Shown here: piece by piece, positions 62,227 to 64,000 of the stretch
Layout of the letters: every line of letters begins with the position of its first letter
How positions within the stretch are numbered: the first letter of the stretch is position 1
NCBI RefSeq assembly: GCF_007830125.1
Contig: NZ_VLLG01000005.1
Coordinates: forward strand, 744,001-808,000
From: Chitinophaga japonensis
GTDB lineage: Bacteria; Bacteroidota; Bacteroidia; Chitinophagales; Chitinophagaceae
Length of the DNA stretch: 64,000 bases
Reading direction: 5' to 3'
Made by a program: the position numbers and the translations under genes
The notes under the pieces: generated by a model
Told to the model about the DNA's origin: nothing
Seen by the model: only the letters and a program-made list of their open reading frames with translations
Database searches by the model: none

Positions 62227-64000
62227 ATTTTTATCTTTTCGTATGCTGTATTATCCGCTACTTCCTGTTGCGAGGTAAGCCAGCCGGCGTTCAGTATCTT
62301 TTCGGCCAGGTTCCTGATGGTGGGCTCCTCAAACAGCTTTTTCACACTGATCACCACGCCAAATTCCTGTGATACCTGGTTCAGCATTTTGATGGCTTTA
62401 ATACTATGCCCGCCCAATTCAAAAAAGTTAGCCGTCACACTGATCTCGTTATACAGGCGCAGCACTTCCTTCCATATTTCAACGAGCCGGGTTTCCACTT
62501 CGTTGGCGGGCGCTTCGTAACTGTCCTCTTCCTGCCCGGCATGCGCGCCTGCAACCTGTGGCAACTGCTTTACATCCACTTTACCATTTACTGTAAGCGG
62601 GAACTCATCCAGCCGGATATACATTTCCGGCAGCATGTATGACGGCAACTTACTTTTCAGGTATGATCTTGTTGTGTGTTCATTAAATCCCGGGCCGGTT
62701 GTTATATACCCTGACAGCGTTGGCTCCTCGCCGGCGCCCGGCGCCAGCAACACCACTGCCTGCCGTACCCCCGGGCAGGTTTGCAGCACATGCTCAATCT
62801 CTCCCAGCTCTACCCGGTATCCCCTGATCTTCACCTGGTTGTCTGTGCGGCCTATGTATTCAATATTCCCATCCGGCAGCCAAGTGGCAAGGTCCCCGGT
62901 ACGGTATAGCCGTTCTCCTTTATGAAAAGGGCTATCAATAAATCGTTCGGCAGTAAGAGTGGCATTGTTCAGGTACGCCCTGGCCAACTGTGCGCCACCG
63001 ATATACAGTTCTCCCGCCACGCCTGCCGGCACAGGCTGCCGTGATGCATCCAGTATGTACAGCGCCGTATTATCCACCGGCCTACCTATGTGCATACTTT
63101 CCGGCAACGGCTGTTCAATTACCGCAACGCTGCAGCCTACGGTAGCTTCCGTAGGCCCGTATTCGTTATAGATCGTCATATTGCTGTTCAATGCATGCAG
63201 TATCCCTACGTGCTTTTTATGCAGGGGCTCCCCTCCCACGATCGCCGTGGCAACCCCGGTAGCTTTAATACCCATTGCCGGGATCAACTGTATGTGCGAG
63301 GGTGTCAGTTTAATCGTATCCAGGCCACTATCCTGATCCAGGTACGCAGTCAAAATTTCCTGTATGCCCATTTCCTGCGGGAAAACCCGCAGGCAACCGC
63401 CCGCCAGCAGTGTCCCGAACAAAGTGGTAACGGTCAGATCAAAGGAGAGGGAGGTATATAATCCCATATTCCCTTTTCCGTTCCCGTTCATATAGGTCTT
63501 AACTGCCCAGTCCAGGTAATTGCTTAAAGCGGCATGCTCCACCTGTACCCCTTTCGGAACGCCGGTGGAGCCGGAGGTATAGATAACATAGGCCAGTTGC
63601 GACGGAGTGGGCTGCAGCTCCATACGCGCAGCAGGCGCGGCCTGTATGGTTGGCTGCGCGGCATCCAGGTCGATGATCTTCTGTGTGGAGGCCTCTGCAG
63701 GCAATAGCTGTTTACAGGCGCTGTCGGTGATGATCAAGCGACTGTTGACATCAGATAAAATATACGCCGTCCTTTCGCGGGGATATTCAGGGTCCAGGGG
63801 AACATAGGCTGCGCCTGCCTTCAGGATACCCCATATGGCAATCACCTGTTTTTCAGACCTGTTCATACAAACGGGGATCAGCTCTTCCGGTTTCACGCCC
63901 AGGCTGTGCAGGTAGGCGGCTACCTGGTTGCTGCGCTCATCCAGTTCCCGGTATGAAAGCACCTGCTCTTCGTACTGCAGGGCTGTACGCTCTCCCCCAC
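62223..64000 (-). CDS. Non-ribosomal peptide synthetase, C-terminal adenylation and carrier domains (5' part outside window)
   Basis: 591 complete codons are visible and the frame is open at the right edge. Adenylation motifs: LSYRELDERSNQVA (A2 region), AYVIYTSGSTGVPKGVQ (A3), NEYGPTEATVGC (A5), GELYIGGAQLARAYL, YRTGDLATWLPDGNIEYIGR (A7) and NGKVDVKQLP (A10). Read against PheA, the specificity residues are D, L, T, K, I, G, E, V, G, K, differing at one position from the asparagine code as I know it. A carrier domain follows (FFELGGHSIKAIKML), then about 45 residues and stop. No thioesterase, condensation or reductase domain ends the protein, so release or transfer must occur elsewhere. Confidence 0.95.
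   Translation of the reverse strand, partial: GGERTALQYEEQVLSYRELDERSNQVAAYLHSLGVKPEELIPVCMNRSEKQVIAIWGILKAGAAYVPLDPEYPRERTAYILSDVNSRLIITDSACKQLLPAEASTQKIIDLDAAQPTIQAAPAARMELQPTPSQLAYVIYTSGSTGVPKGVQVEHAALSNYLDWAVKTYMNGNGKGNMGLYTSLSFDLTVTTLFGTLLAGGCLRVFPQEMGIQEILTAYLDQDSGLDTIKLTPSHIQLIPAMGIKATGVATAIVGGEPLHKKHVGILHALNSNMTIYNEYGPTEATVGCSVAVIEQPLPESMHIGRPVDNTALYILDASRQPVPAGVAGELYIGGAQLARAYLNNATLTAERFIDSPFHKGERLYRTGDLATWLPDGNIEYIGRTDNQVKIRGYRVELGEIEHVLQTCPGVRQAVVLLAPGAGEEPTLSGYITTGPGFNEHTTRSYLKSKLPSYMLPEMYIRLDEFPLTVNGKVDVKQLPQVAGAHAGQEEDSYEAPANEVETRLVEIWKEVLRLYNEISVTANFFELGGHSIKAIKMLNQVSQEFGVVISVKKLFEEPTIRNLAEKILNAGWLTSQQEVADNTAYEKIKI

Noticed and set aside
1..64000. CRISPR arrays, tRNA or rRNA genes, insertion sequences
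   Set aside because: I saw no regularly spaced identical repeats of CRISPR type, no tRNA-like cloverleaf, no rRNA sequence and no transposase.

Overview
The window comes from a Bacteroidota chromosome, most likely a Chitinophaga-like member of the Chitinophagaceae. Support: two SusC/SusD pairs with SusD lipoboxes, LacI regulators beside them, exact matches to the Bacteroidota -7 promoter element TAnnTTTG, a Bacteroidota-style extracellular contractile injection system (eCIS), and a moderately high GC content by eye. I saw no rRNA, tRNA, insertion sequence or CRISPR array. Nearly all genes lie on the minus strand.

Region 1 (1-14010, minus): an eCIS structural operon. In transcription order it encodes a Pvc16/DUF4255 tail-end protein, an unknown protein, one sheath, two tube proteins, a DUF5908 mini-protein, a LysM hub protein, a VgrG-like spike, a PAAR tip, a gp25 baseplate protein, a 1274-aa baseplate J-like protein, a fibre-like protein and a second large baseplate protein cut by the window edge. 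The tape measure, AAA+ ATPase and effectors are not visible and would lie to the left. Divergent from the operon is a membrane-anchored GH18-fold protein whose catalytic acids are all replaced (14202-16292).

Region 2 (16.3-19.1 kb): a PfkB sugar kinase, a SnoaL-like protein and an AAA_14/DUF4143 ATPase, with several palindromes between them.

Region 3 (19.1-31.3 kb, minus): a complete maltodextrin utilisation locus, LacI > SusC > SusD > GH13 amylase > beta-phosphoglucomutase > GH65 maltose phosphorylase > MFS maltose transporter. Maltodextrins would enter through SusCD, be cut in the periplasm, be imported as maltose, and be converted phosphorolytically to glucose and glucose 6-phosphate. A LacI-type operator lies in front of susC. 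An EamA exporter gene follows on the plus strand behind a long leader holding a possible proline-rich leader peptide.

Region 4 (32.6-51.2 kb): a pectin utilisation locus, SusC > SusD > CE12-GH28 fusion > GH105-DUF4350 fusion > UxaB > UxaC, with a divergent LacI gene and two operator-like palindromes. Next come a truncated FtsX permease remnant, a six-hairpin glycosidase-like lipoprotein and a GH95 glycosidase.

Region 5 (51.3-64.0 kb, minus): a closely packed operon for a non-ribosomal peptide. It holds the 3' end of an NRPS (adenylation plus carrier domain, specificity residues very close to the asparagine code), a SyrP/AsnO-type Fe(II)/2-oxoglutarate hydroxylase, a SyrD/PvdE-type exporter, a methyltransferase, an FtsX permease, four glycosyltransferase-like proteins (GT9, GT10-like, GT2, GT1) and an FkbM methyltransferase. 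I infer a beta-hydroxyasparagine-containing, possibly glycosylated and methylated peptide. This stretch looks poorer in GC than the sugar loci.

Across all regions, gene junctions carry long imperfect hairpins built from degenerate short-period repeats, in several unrelated sequence families.
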